Positions 1 to 7,987 of a stretch of 19,820 nt of DNA are shown here, piece after piece. The DNA is taken from assembly GCA_015143735.1 (NCBI GenBank), contig VKHC01000089.1, positions 1-19,820 of the forward strand, given 5' to 3'. The DNA comes from Synura sp. LO234KE. Taxonomy: Eukaryota > Sar > Synurophyceae > Synurales > Mallomonadaceae. Made by a program: the position numbers and the translations under genes. Under the pieces are notes generated by a model. The model had not been told where the DNA came from, made no database searches, and worked only from the letters and a program-made list of their open reading frames with translations. Each line of letters opens with the position of its first letter. The stretch's first letter is position 1.

Positions 1-672
1 TTAGACGGAGATGACGTAGGCAGAGAGGTCGGAAGCAGAGAGGGCACTACGCCTGGCACATTTGTGGGTTTGAAAGTGGGCACATTAGACGGAGATGACG
101 TAGGCAGAGAGGTCGGAAGCAGAGTGGGCACTACGCCTGGCACATTTGTAGGTGTGAAAGTGGGCACGTTAGACGGAGATGACGTAGGCAGAGAGGTCGG
201 AAGCAGAGTGGGCACTACGCCTGGCACATTTGTGGGTTTGAAAGTGGGCACATTAGACGGAGATGACGTAGGCAGAGAGGTCGGAAGCAGAGAGGGCACT
301 ACGCCTGGCACATTTGTGGGTTTGAAAGAAGGCGCATTAGACGGAGATGACGTAGGCAGAGAGGTCGGAAGCAGAGTGGGCACTACCCCTGGCACATTTG
401 TGGGTTTGAAAGTGGGCAGGTTAGACGGAGATGACGTAGGCAGAGAGGTCGGAAGCAGAGTGGGCACTAGGCCTGGCACTTTTGTGGGTTTGAAAGTAGG
501 CAGGTTAGACGGAGATGACGTAGGCAGAGAGGTCGGAAGCAGAGTGGGCACTACGCCTGGCACGTTTGTGGGTTTGAAAGTAGGCACGTTAGACGGAGGT
601 GACGTAGGCAGAGAGGTCGGGACAAAGCTTGGCAGGCTGGTGGGTGTGGAAGTAGGAGACGAGGACGGAGAA
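1..672 (-). repeat. 84-bp tandem repeat array, 8 copies
   Basis: Copies begin at 1, 85, 169, 253, 337, 421, 505 and 589 with an exact 84-bp period and no indels; the array continues off the left edge. The first seven are nearly identical and the eighth is diverged over its second half. In the minus-strand gene each unit encodes 28 residues with PT, PG and PS steps and a Phe-Lys pair. A period that is a multiple of three and the absence of indels fit selection on the protein frame plus recent expansion by unequal exchange or slippage. Confidence 0.95.
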
Positions 673-2741
673 GTCGTAGGCAGCGAGGTCGGGACAAAGC
701 TTGGCAGGCTGGTGGGTTTAGAAGTAGGAGAAGCCGTAGGCAGCGAGGTCGGGGCGGCGCTTGGTAGGCTGGTGGGTGTGGAAGTAGGAGTTGAAGTTGG
801 CAGGCTGGTGGGAGTGAGTGTAGGCCAAGAGGTCGGACTCGAGGATGGAGATCTGGATGGATAAGGAGTTGGGCTGGACGTGGGCTTGTTCGAATGACCT
901 CCGCCAGTTCCGATGGATGGCCCGGATGTAGGTCCTGATGTAGGCACACAGCTGGGATTGTAGCCTGCATTTCCTCCCCAGCCCCAACCCTGCCCACATG
1001 TAGGCGCCAGTGACGTGGGCTCCTCTGAGGGTACGGGTGACGGAGACGCGGAGGGGCGGAGAGAGGGAGCGGAAGTAGCAATCAACGGCAAGACCGGAAG
1101 TGCTGGAGGTTTAGGAGCGGCCAATAATAGTTTGCGATCCAAATTATTACGGCCACTGTGTTGTGCGGGCTTGCAGCGAGGACTGTAGTCTATTCTACCC
1201 CCCCAGCTCCAGCCGTGCCTTGGAGTACAGGTAGGACTTTCAGTTGGTACGATGTAGATGGGAGCTATGGTGGGCGCGGAGGAGGGAGATGGCGAAGGGG
1301 GAAGTGAAGGTTCAAAAGTCGGCGAAATTGTTGGTGCAGTGCTGGGGAAAACGGAAGGCTCTGAGGTTGGCAGGACCGTTACAGACGTGGTCGAGGGTGA
1401 TGACGTGGAGTGAAAGAAGGGCGTGGGAGCGGCCGACATTGTAGGTGAAGGGGTTGGGGTGGCTCCTAGTCCTATCGGAGGCTCCGTAACCGCCGTTGGG
1501 GCAAGGGAGGGACGCTTGCTATAAGAGTGTGTGGGTTTGGGTTTCCGGGTCGGTCGACGGGAAGGGGTTTGGGAGGGCGCAGTGGAGGGCCTACGGGTCG
1601 GAGCGGATGTGGGCTTGTTCGAATGACCCTCCCCGATTACGATGGGTGATAAGGTGGGCACACAGCTGGGATTGTAGCCTGCATTTCCTCCCCAACCCCA
1701 CCCTTGAACCTGACCCTGACCACATGTAGGCGCCTGAGATGATGTCAGACTGGGAGCGGAGGACGGGTTGGATGAAGGTAAAGGTGAAGGCAAAGATGAG
1801 GGGAGGTCTGTAGGCGGCAAGGTCGGATATAAAGAAGGGAGCAAGGACGGGGTCGAAGTTGGGATGAAGGTTGGAAGGCTGGTAGGACTGGAAGTAGGCT
1901 GAAATGATGGTGAATACGTTGGCTCTGAGGTCGGAATTGCGGTTGGGACGAAGGTTGGTTGGCTGGTTGGTTCAGCAGTCGGCGAAACTGTTGGTGTAGA
2001 GCTGGGAAAAACTGAAGGCTCTGAGGTTGGCAGGACCGTTACAGACGTGGTCGAGGGAGATGACGTGGAGTGAAAGAAGGGCGTGGGAGCGGCCGACATT
2101 GTGGGTGAAGGGGTTGGGGTGGGGGTGGCTCCCAGTCCTATCGGAGGCTCCGTAACCGCCGTTGGGGCAAGGGAGGGACGTTTGCTGTAAGAGTGTGTGG
2201 GTTTGGGTTTCCTGGTCGGTCGACGGGAAGGGGTTTGGGAGGGCGCAGTGGAGGGCCTACGGGTCGGGGCGGATGTGGGTTTAGCTGTCGGAGACCGTGT
2301 AGGGTCCGAAGTTGGACCCTCGGTTGGAAGGCTGGTGGGAGTGAGTGTAGGCAGCGAGGTCGGATTTGATGTTGGGACATTGGTCTTTTTTTTGTACAAT
2401 AGTTGAGGACTATTTTTTTGAGATTTCTCTTCGTTTTCGCTTAAATTCCTTGTTACAGAAGTGGTGGCTCCATCGTCGTCTGTTTCTTCACCAGAAGGGA
2501 CTGTATGGATTGGGTCTCGATTCTTGTCAAATGATTTCATTTTACGAGTCCACTCTTTAATAGCTGCTCGAACTTGCACGTCATGCTGAGGTTTATTTAG
2601 TTGACCATTTCTCGGAGTAACGCTTCTCACTCTTTTCAATAATTTTGCTCTCGCATTAGAATCATCTTGGCGCCCTCCACGAACTCTCCAAGCATCAGAA
2701 GAGGTCGAATTCACTAAAAATATTAGCTTTAAGGTCGACAT
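1..2741 (-). CDS. Secreted PT/PS-rich repeat protein, 3' end outside window (partial)
   Basis: I translated this frame codon by codon: it starts at ATG 2741 and stays open to the left edge, giving at least 913 codons. An in-frame TGA lies a short way upstream of the ATG with no other Met between. The N-terminus MSTLKLIFLVNSTS is a short, weak signal-peptide-like segment. Residues ~15-122 are a polar, basic, non-repetitive region with a KKK run before the repeats. From residue ~123 the chain is a PTxxPTxxPT-type Pro/Thr/Ser mucin-like array. Three modules of pattern GWxWGGxxxYxPxC contain all six cysteines seen: C340/C360, C505/C523 and C582/C598. The last part is eight 28-residue repeats. Such proteins are usually heavily O-glycosylated wall or matrix proteins; this role is inferred. 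The complementary G-rich strand also gives a VG-rich open frame, but it lacks an ATG start, a signal peptide and the non-repeat domain. The ORF length and repeat pattern are seen; the function is not. Confidence 0.8.
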   Translation of the reverse strand, partial: MSTLKLIFLVNSTSSDAWRVRGGRQDDSNARAKLLKRVRSVTPRNGQLNKPQHDVQVRAAIKEWTRKMKSFDKNRDPIHTVPSGEETDDDGATTSVTRNLSENEEKSQKNSPQLLYKKKTNVPTSNPTSLPTLTPTSLPTEGPTSDPTRSPTAKPTSAPTRRPSTAPSQTPSRRPTRKPKPTHSYSKRPSLAPTAVTEPPIGLGATPTPTPSPTMSAAPTPFFHSTSSPSTTSVTVLPTSEPSVFPSSTPTVSPTAEPTSQPTFVPTAIPTSEPTYSPSFQPTSSPTSLPTFIPTSTPSLLPSLYPTLPPTDLPSSLPSPLPSSNPSSAPSLTSSQAPTCGQGQVQGWGWGGNAGYNPSCVPTLSPIVIGEGHSNKPTSAPTRRPSTAPSQTPSRRPTRKPKPTHSYSKRPSLAPTAVTEPPIGLGATPTPSPTMSAAPTPFFHSTSSPSTTSVTVLPTSEPSVFPSTAPTISPTFEPSLPPSPSPSSAPTIAPIYIVPTESPTCTPRHGWSWGGRIDYSPRCKPAQHSGRNNLDRKLLLAAPKPPALPVLPLIATSAPSLRPSASPSPVPSEEPTSLAPTCGQGWGWGGNAGYNPSCVPTSGPTSGPSIGTGGGHSNKPTSSPTPYPSRSPSSSPTSWPTLTPTSLPTSTPTSTPTSLPSAAPTSLPTASPTSKPTSLPSFVPTSLPTTSPSSSPTSTPTSLPSFVPTSLPTSPPSNVPTFKPTNVPGVVPTLLPTSLPTSSPSNLPTFKPTKVPGLVPTLLPTSLPTSSPSNLPTFKPTNVPGVVPTLLPTSLPTSSPSNAPSFKPTNVPGVVPSLLPTSLPTSSPSNVPTFKPTNVPGVVPTLLPTSLPTSSPSNVPTFTPTNVPGVVPTLLPTSLPTSSPSNVPTFKPTNVPGVVPSLLPTSLPTSSPS
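1320..1613 (-). repeat. Internal duplication, copy 1 (~294 bp)
   Basis: This block matches 1980-2279 with few substitutions. The offset is 660 bp, becoming 666 bp after a 6-bp difference near 1460/2121 that keeps frame and adds a Thr-Pro pair in the other copy. It encodes a PT-rich stretch with a basic RRPTRKPKPTHSYSKRPS segment. The copies diverge abruptly near 1613/2279. Confidence 0.9.
1980..2279 (-). repeat. Internal duplication, copy 2 (~300 bp)
   Basis: Partner of 1320-1613, closer to the N-terminus of the PT-rich protein. It carries the extra in-frame 6 bp near 2121. In copy 1 the next module toward the C-terminus is different from what precedes copy 2, so the duplication joined segments inside one gene rather than copying the whole gene. 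Confidence 0.9.
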
Positions 2742-3121
2742 GGATAGGATTGCAATATTTACGGGGACTAACCAGATTGATCAATGACAATTAGTAATAA
2801 AAAAGAAACTACGATAACTTGATAATAAAATTTGAGTGCAAACATAAAAATATAGAATAAGAAACTTCCAATATTAATTATTTTAATGAAACAAGAAAAT
2901 TACCAATTCAATCATTTCAACGATTCAGCATTTCGTAATATTACTTTCACATACTTCGCTTTACCCTAAACCTACACAATAGAAATCTCCGACATGAACT
3001 GGTGATTACCATATGCTTTCAAATGATCTCTGGGTGATAAAGTCAGCGCAAATAGTTTCTATGTACTTTCTTATTGAATAGCACAAAATATGTTGATGAA
3101 TGCAGGGTCAAAACAAAAATT

Positions 3122-3166
3122 TTTATCACAAAATATAGAACAAAAAAATTTATCACAAAATATAGA
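3122..3166. repeat. Two 18-bp direct repeats
   Basis: The 18-mer TTTATCACAAAATATAGA occurs at 3122-3139 and exactly again at 3149-3166, a 27-bp period with an A-rich spacer. It is probably a small slippage or tandem duplication product in AT-rich DNA. The TTTATCA core recurs in the AT-rich island around 15300-15400. Confidence 0.8.
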
Positions 3167-4667
3167 CTGGTAACGCCAGAAATAGAACTGGCCGGTCACT
3201 ACGCACAGAACACATTATTTAGCTCGGGCTAAATTATCTGTTATCATCGCATTCTCACTTCAATTTGTAGACGAGAAAGTCAATTTTAAAATCGAAGGTT
3301 ACGATGAGCTACAGGTTACCATATATAGCGTGATTAAGGCAATTATTTCCGAATGGTACGAGTGTAAATTCTTATCAATTTTATTAGCTATTTCTCAGAG
3401 TTTTCTTTATGACAGACCTTCACCCAATTCTTTATTGGCCTTTCAGTCTCCACGGTGGTTTGCTACAGTGTTGCAATGAAGCTCCAGAGTAGAGGAAATA
3501 TAAAATTCAGCCCGCCTGTGAACACTCCAGCGTACAAAAACAAGGTAGAAGCGTCAGAAAGCAAAAAGCTTTATTTTTATCCTCTTATCTCGTATTGTAG
3601 AAACTTGAGGAGATAATATCTGAATCAAAGTCAAGTCGAGAATATGTTGTGGAATCCCAGGCCCGAGAAATTTATAATTCACTTATTTCTGGCTCCTCTA
3701 AGCTTATAGGCAAAATTTTTAAATAGCTGATGCAGAGCCTTTGCACATTTTTCTTTTTTCTTCCTTTCCTTATGCTGTTGAAAAGTCTAAGATATCGATT
3801 TCGGTCGACCACGGCAACTTCTCCCATGATAATGGCAATTACTTGGATCCCAAAGTACTCTCCGGGGCCTAGATCTCTAAAATGATTTCGTAGGATTCAA
3901 TATCGTGCAACACCCTGAGACAGACGACGTAAGTAGGCCTCATTCGCTTAACAAACCGTAGGCGGTCGTTATAAATTCAGGATGTAAAATACGGATAGCA
4001 AAATTATGGTGTTCAACACTACAGGAGAATCTGACACTCCTCTTGTGATACAGTATTAGTTATTGGCAAAGCAGCGGTTCAGGGGGGAGGCGGACGAGGG
4101 TGGGGGTTCGTGACTTGTGTGAGGATAGTACAGGATGACGATTTTCGGGAAAATCCGTCCTTCCTTACTCGTAGCTAGCTAGTTAGCTGTAGGACATTCG
4201 GATGGAGCTTATCTTGCGGTTAACTACATTCTGTGTTGTAGGTTACCTGCTATAATAGCTTACGTTTAGTGGTTAGTTATAGCTTACCTTACCCCCTTCA
4301 GGAGTGGTTTGCTATGATACTAGCATCTTAGTACCATTAGTGAAAAATACTTTTAGTCGAGGTAACCTGGTAGAGAAAGTTCTGATAACCTAAAAGAAGT
4401 CGTATGTGGCCACCTTTGCTTAACTGTCAGCAGCTACTATAGTCGTGGAGGATGATGAGGATGCAAGCTGCTAGAACAACCCACATATTTTTACCTTGTT
4501 ACCAATTTTAGCTCCACTATGGCAATTTGCTAAACAGTAGGAGCTAATTTGTTCTCTTTATTTTTGGTGCCCACAGATACAGGCAGCAGTACCATGCGCG
4601 TGTAAGCCCCGCCCCCATTTTTAAAACTGCCAAATATCGCAAGCAGCACTTGCACAAATTAGGTCCT

Positions 4668-4700
4668 CCCCACTCGGTCACGGGGCTTGCCAGTTGGTAC
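4668..4700 (-). repeat. Dispersed ~32-bp repeat, copy A
   Basis: These 33 bases match 10703-10735 with one mismatch, in the same orientation; a third, more diverged copy lies inverted at 18811-18840. On the minus strand the core reads TGACCGAGTGG, close to a tRNA A box (TRGYNNARNGG) of Ser/Leu type. No clear B box follows. Flanks are unrelated between copies, so this may be the conserved head of a short interspersed element. Confidence 0.6.
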
Positions 4701-5094
4701 ATAGGGAGTGGTTTTGCTTTTCGGTGGGGGGTGCGGCTTCGTTTCACTTATGTTAATCCTCTAGTAACTTTCTTCGCCGTACTAATTAGCTGGCAAGAAA
4801 ATTTTTCGGAAAAATGCACAAATTAGATAGGTGGTTAGTAGTGACAAATTTTGACCGTATTTTAAAGATATGGCGCGTTAATGAGCGAATGATGGTGAGA
4901 AGTTGATTGCGATGAGAAGCAATCAAGGAGGGAACAATTTACTTTATATTACTGCTAGGCCAACGAAAAGGCAGACACCACTACGGTCTAGGAAAGTAAA
5001 ACGGAGGCCCTAATTTAGACCTCACGTTGGCAAATACTTATCGTTAATACAAAGATCACCACCAGGAGATATAAAAATAAAAAGACTAACTATA

Positions 5095-5107
5095 ATATTA
5101 CCAGTAC
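5095..5107 (-). terminator. Shared 13-nt 3' motif after transporter gene
   Basis: On the minus strand GTACTGGTAATAT lies about 20 nt past the TAG stop of the transporter gene. The identical 13-mer lies about 30 nt past the stop of the neighbouring glycosyltransferase gene on the other strand. A role in 3'-end formation or mRNA decay is an inference from placement only. Confidence 0.35.
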
Positions 5108-5127
5108 CGCAAAATCATTTCGTAGCG

Positions 5128-6723
5128 CTATCTGTCCCTTGTCTCGATTTCGTTCAAAAGCAAAGCGTTCCTCTTTACTTCCAACAAACTCAACGCGAAG
5201 AAAATAAGTCCAGATAAGACGTAACTGCCACTGACCACCCAGAGCAAAGATCCGTCCAATGGAAAGCTAATTGCACTCAGACGTCCACTGGTTAATGCTC
5301 CAACAAGAATTGGAGCCACGTTTCCGATGGCGGCAATGACGGAGAACATGCCTTGTGCAGTGCCCCGTCGGTCCGTGGCAACTACGGAAAAGAGCGCGGC
5401 GAGCGTAGGTCCGTACCAGCATTCGGCTACGAGATATTCTCCGACAAGAAAGAGAAGAGCGGTTTCAGGATTGGGAGAGAGTACAAATCCCGCGAAGAGA
5501 GGGGCGGCGAGTAAGCTGCCTAAAGCGGGGACCAACATACGCGCCCGTAATTGGCGTATTGGATTCGACGGTTTCATCAGTGCATCGGAAAGATATCCGC
5601 CTAAGAGACTGGAAAGGAACCCGACCCCTGCCACGATCAGGGCGTTGGTTGAGGCGAATTGGGATTCGAATTCAGGGAATTTGGAAAATATAAATGGTGC
5701 CTTCCAAACCCCGATTGTGAAACCTGCACAAAACCGAAATGTTGCACCGAGGAGCAAAAGTTTAACTTCTGAAGGTTTAAATACGTCTGACACAGAGGAT
5801 ATTAGTTCTGAGAGTCGAGTAGCCTGTACACCCTTTTCCAAAATCACTTCACTTTCAATGGATTTTGAGATAGATTTGGGAACTTCCACATTCTGTTCTT
5901 CGGGGCTGTCAAATTTGGGATCTTTTATCACGAGGAAGCTCGCCAAGGAAGAGATAACACCGACAAGTCCAATAAAGGCAAAGGTATTCCTCCAACCAAG
6001 TTGATCGTTCAGGATAATAGAAAGTGAGGCGATACCTCCACCAAGATATATCCCACCACTGTATATACCATTCACTGTACCAAGAATTTCTTTAGGGAAC
6101 AAATCTGCAATCAGAGTAAACGCTGCTGGATTCACAAAAGCTTGACCAGATCCTATAAGACTACGAAGTCCTACGAGTTGAGCGAAGTCTCTGGCAAGAG
6201 ATTGCGCAAAAGTTCCTAAGCTTGAAATCAGACTAGAGTATCCTAGTACTTTTGTTCGATTATATTTGTCCACAACTGTACCGGAAACGAGTGAGAACAG
6301 AGTAAAAACTGTCGTGAATGCGAAGCTAGCCAGGAAAGCATACGATTCTGGGGAGAAATTTAAATCCAAATTAATATGCTTAAAAGAATCCGCTCTATCA
6401 GAAAAGTCGCAAAGGTAATAAATCACCTGACGTGACCATTGCGAGGTTGCAGACACAAATAACAAAACAAACAACGAAGCGTACGACCTATTCCTTCTGC
6501 CAATACTCTCCATCCGCTCAAATTCTGGCGGCTCACTAGAACTGAATATTTTCAGGTTATAACAATGACTTGCGATTTTATTATAGCCTTTCTGAGAAGT
6601 AAATAAGGTTTTGCGATTTCCAATATTATTTTCTAAACTACGTGGAACATAAGCTCTGTTGTACGCGAAGCCTGACGATATGCATAAAGTGACCTGAATG
6701 ATTCGAACAACTAGTTTATCCAT
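5128..6723 (-). CDS. Major facilitator superfamily (MFS) transporter, Spinster-like
   Basis: The intron-free 531-residue protein has an N-terminal extension of ~80 residues, then about 12 hydrophobic segments: first half ~82-265, a hydrophilic loop ~267-320, second half ~320-515. The MFS motif A between TM2 and TM3 is present (G148, D152, R156 in GTVVDKYNR). The stretch R187-SLIGSGQAF with downstream IADLF (205-209) recalls Spinster or hexose-phosphate type carriers; the substrate cannot be read. The start is the first ATG after an in-frame TGA directly before it; Met71 is a possible later start that would remove the leader. The leader (IIQVTLCISSGFAYNRAY) resembles a signal peptide followed by a Phe near the expected cleavage site, as in plastid leaders of red-derived algae. 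Residues 521-531 are a polar tail. It is divergent from the glycosyltransferase at 6952. Family is certain; location and substrate are inferred. Confidence 0.92.
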   Translation of the reverse strand: MDKLVVRIIQVTLCISSGFAYNRAYVPRSLENNIGNRKTLFTSQKGYNKIASHCYNLKIFSSSEPPEFERMESIGRRNRSYASLFVLLFVSATSQWSRQVIYYLCDFSDRADSFKHINLDLNFSPESYAFLASFAFTTVFTLFSLVSGTVVDKYNRTKVLGYSSLISSLGTFAQSLARDFAQLVGLRSLIGSGQAFVNPAAFTLIADLFPKEILGTVNGIYSGGIYLGGGIASLSIILNDQLGWRNTFAFIGLVGVISSLASFLVIKDPKFDSPEEQNVEVPKSISKSIESEVILEKGVQATRLSELISSVSDVFKPSEVKLLLLGATFRFCAGFTIGVWKAPFIFSKFPEFESQFASTNALIVAGVGFLSSLLGGYLSDALMKPSNPIRQLRARMLVPALGSLLAAPLFAGFVLSPNPETALLFLVGEYLVAECWYGPTLAALFSVVATDRRGTAQGMFSVIAAIGNVAPILVGALTSGRLSAISFPLDGSLLWVVSGSYVLSGLIFFALSLLEVKRNALLLNEIETRDR

Positions 6724-6951
6724 TCAAAAGTACAATGAAGTAGTAAATTTGACGATAATAAGAAATCACGTTGTTTTTGAAAAAATTAAGTTACCAATTG
6801 TTTCCAGTTCAAATCAAAATATAAAATTTCATATTGCAGTTCATCTGAATATTAAATTTAAAAGTAAGCAAATTAAGAATCAGACTAAGGTAGGTCTAAG
6901 TTTATTGATATTAAGCTGGTTTGATGCTATCAGGGAGCAATTAACAACAAT
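6724..6951. promoter_or_regulatory. Divergent intergenic spacer, likely bidirectional promoter
   Basis: These 228 bp separate the two ATG codons of the divergent transporter and glycosyltransferase genes and must hold both 5' UTRs and core promoters if the starts are right. The DNA is strongly AT-rich with A/T runs; I see no unambiguous TATA box or repeated operator. The glycosyltransferase ATG has A at -3, a favourable context; the transporter ATG has T at -3, less favourable. An open frame across the spacer (6698-6988) looks accidental. Confidence 0.5.
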
Positions 6952-7944
6952 ATGCATAAATTTTTGTGGCTCATCGCAAATTTATTAACGGGAATTTCAA
7001 TTCAAGCCGCCGATGAAATATTAGCCTCCAGTCCTTTTTTAAATTTAACTCTTGATTTTTCTAAATTCAAATCAACTATTGAATCACTCCTTTTGAATAC
7101 TTCGCTTTCAGAAAAAAATTGTCGTATTCCAAGCGATGCAATCATGTTTTCGTATACAAATCAGTATACTTTTCCCTTTATCAGCTTACAACATAATGCT
7201 ATGGATGTTGGTGGTATCCGAGCATGCCTTGAGCAGAGATTTGTTAATGTATGCTTGGACTATGGTTGCACAAAACTCTGTAAACAGGAAGGCATTCCAA
7301 ACTGCATAGAACTTAAACTCCCTCATGTGCCGTATGGTGAGCACCAGAGCAAAAGAAAAACGTTGGAACAGTACTCGTACAGTTTTATAACCTGGTTGAA
7401 GCATGAACTCATGTATGAAGCGTTAAAAGTAGCAGGACAAGTAATATTCTTTGACGCCGATGTAATTGTTTTAAGAAATCCTTGGCCAGAAACCGAATTC
7501 GGAAGGGACCAGAAAGGAAAACCGATTCCTGGCGAATATGACGTGATGTATCAACGAGATCTAGGACTTAATTACGTCAACTGCGCGGGAAGTGCGAACA
7601 CTGGAATCGTCTACTTCCGTAATTCTAGTCGTTTGTATGATAATTATTTTCCACTTATGTTCAGCAAGAAAAACGAAATCATAATATCAGAATCAGGGAA
7701 GCTGGACCAAGATTACTTGGGTGATTTTGTCGACCAATCAAAACTTAAGTATTGTACTTTCCCTGTCGCTAAAATGATGGGACATTGTGTGAGTAGCCGG
7801 GACCGCGTTTTCAACCCTACGAAATTGATAACTTACCATCCAAACTGTGTTGGTGGTATGAAGAAGAAGATCCGATTCATGAAGGCTGCGATGGCCCTCG
7901 CGGCTAGTAATTCAACAATATCAAGTCGTGGTGACGGAATATAG
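6952..7944 (+). CDS. GT77-like nucleotide-sugar glycosyltransferase (PF03407 type), secretory
   Basis: The 330-residue intact frame begins with MHKFLWLIANLLTGISIQA, a good signal peptide or short signal anchor. The catalytic region has the metal-binding DxD motif in IFFDADVIVLRNPWP (D168, D170), the SANTGIVYFRNS segment (N216-T217-G218), LDQDYLGDF (D252, D254) and a C-terminal TYHPNCVGGMKKK (H296, K304). This order is that of the Nucleotid_trans/GT77 family, which includes plant and algal arabinosyl- and xylosyltransferases for walls and glycoproteins. Four N-glycosylation sequons (N31, N49, N224, N320) fit passage through ER and Golgi; the donor sugar cannot be told. Several cysteines (57, 92, 101, 106, 110, 118) suggest disulfides in the N-terminal half. 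The ATG has A at -3. It is divergent from the MFS gene. Fold and family are well supported; acceptor and exact family number are inferred. Confidence 0.88.
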   Translation: MHKFLWLIANLLTGISIQAADEILASSPFLNLTLDFSKFKSTIESLLLNTSLSEKNCRIPSDAIMFSYTNQYTFPFISLQHNAMDVGGIRACLEQRFVNVCLDYGCTKLCKQEGIPNCIELKLPHVPYGEHQSKRKTLEQYSYSFITWLKHELMYEALKVAGQVIFFDADVIVLRNPWPETEFGRDQKGKPIPGEYDVMYQRDLGLNYVNCAGSANTGIVYFRNSSRLYDNYFPLMFSKKNEIIISESGKLDQDYLGDFVDQSKLKYCTFPVAKMMGHCVSSRDRVFNPTKLITYHPNCVGGMKKKIRFMKAAMALAASNSTISSRGDGI

Positions 7945-7974
7945 TAGCACATACGCTAAAGTATTTATTTTATA

Positions 7975-7987
7975 GTACTGGTAATAT
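7975..7987 (+). terminator. Shared 13-nt 3' motif after glycosyltransferase gene
   Basis: GTACTGGTAATAT lies 30 nt past the TAG stop, right after the AT-rich run GTATTTATTTTATA. It is identical to the motif past the stop of the neighbouring transporter gene (5095-5107, other strand). Both copies are on the sense strand of their gene. Function is inferred from position only. Confidence 0.35.

Larger units (their letters stand above)
2742..5090. other. AT-rich intergenic region, no convincing gene
   Basis: This spacer lies between the 5' end of the PT-rich gene and the 3' end of the transporter gene, so the part next to 2742 should hold the promoter of the former; I see no clear TATA box. It contains a short direct repeat (3122-3166), a minus-strand open stretch of ~75 codons at 3672-3896 preceded by a TGA and without recognisable domains, a G-rich patch near 4081-4115, and one copy of the dispersed 32-bp repeat at 4668-4700. 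A 67-codon minus frame at 4544-4747 merely overlaps that repeat. Confidence 0.6.

Noticed and set aside
1-672. CRISPR array
   Set aside because: The repeats are contiguous 84-bp coding units without unique spacers, in a eukaryotic gene.
64-864. Plus-strand 266-codon frame rich in VG repeats
   Set aside because: It starts at GTG and is the complement of the PT-rich minus-strand gene; it lacks an ATG start, a leader and a non-repeat domain. The minus frame is far longer and has a proper start.
3672-3896. Minus-strand 75-codon open stretch, coding-like (GEVAVVDRNRYLRLF)
   Set aside because: No family recognised, a TGA directly upstream, and open stretches of this length are expected by chance in 20 kb.
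5327-6004. Plus-strand 225-codon frame
   Set aside because: Antisense shadow of the MFS transporter gene; no domain and no hydrophobic or catalytic pattern of its own.
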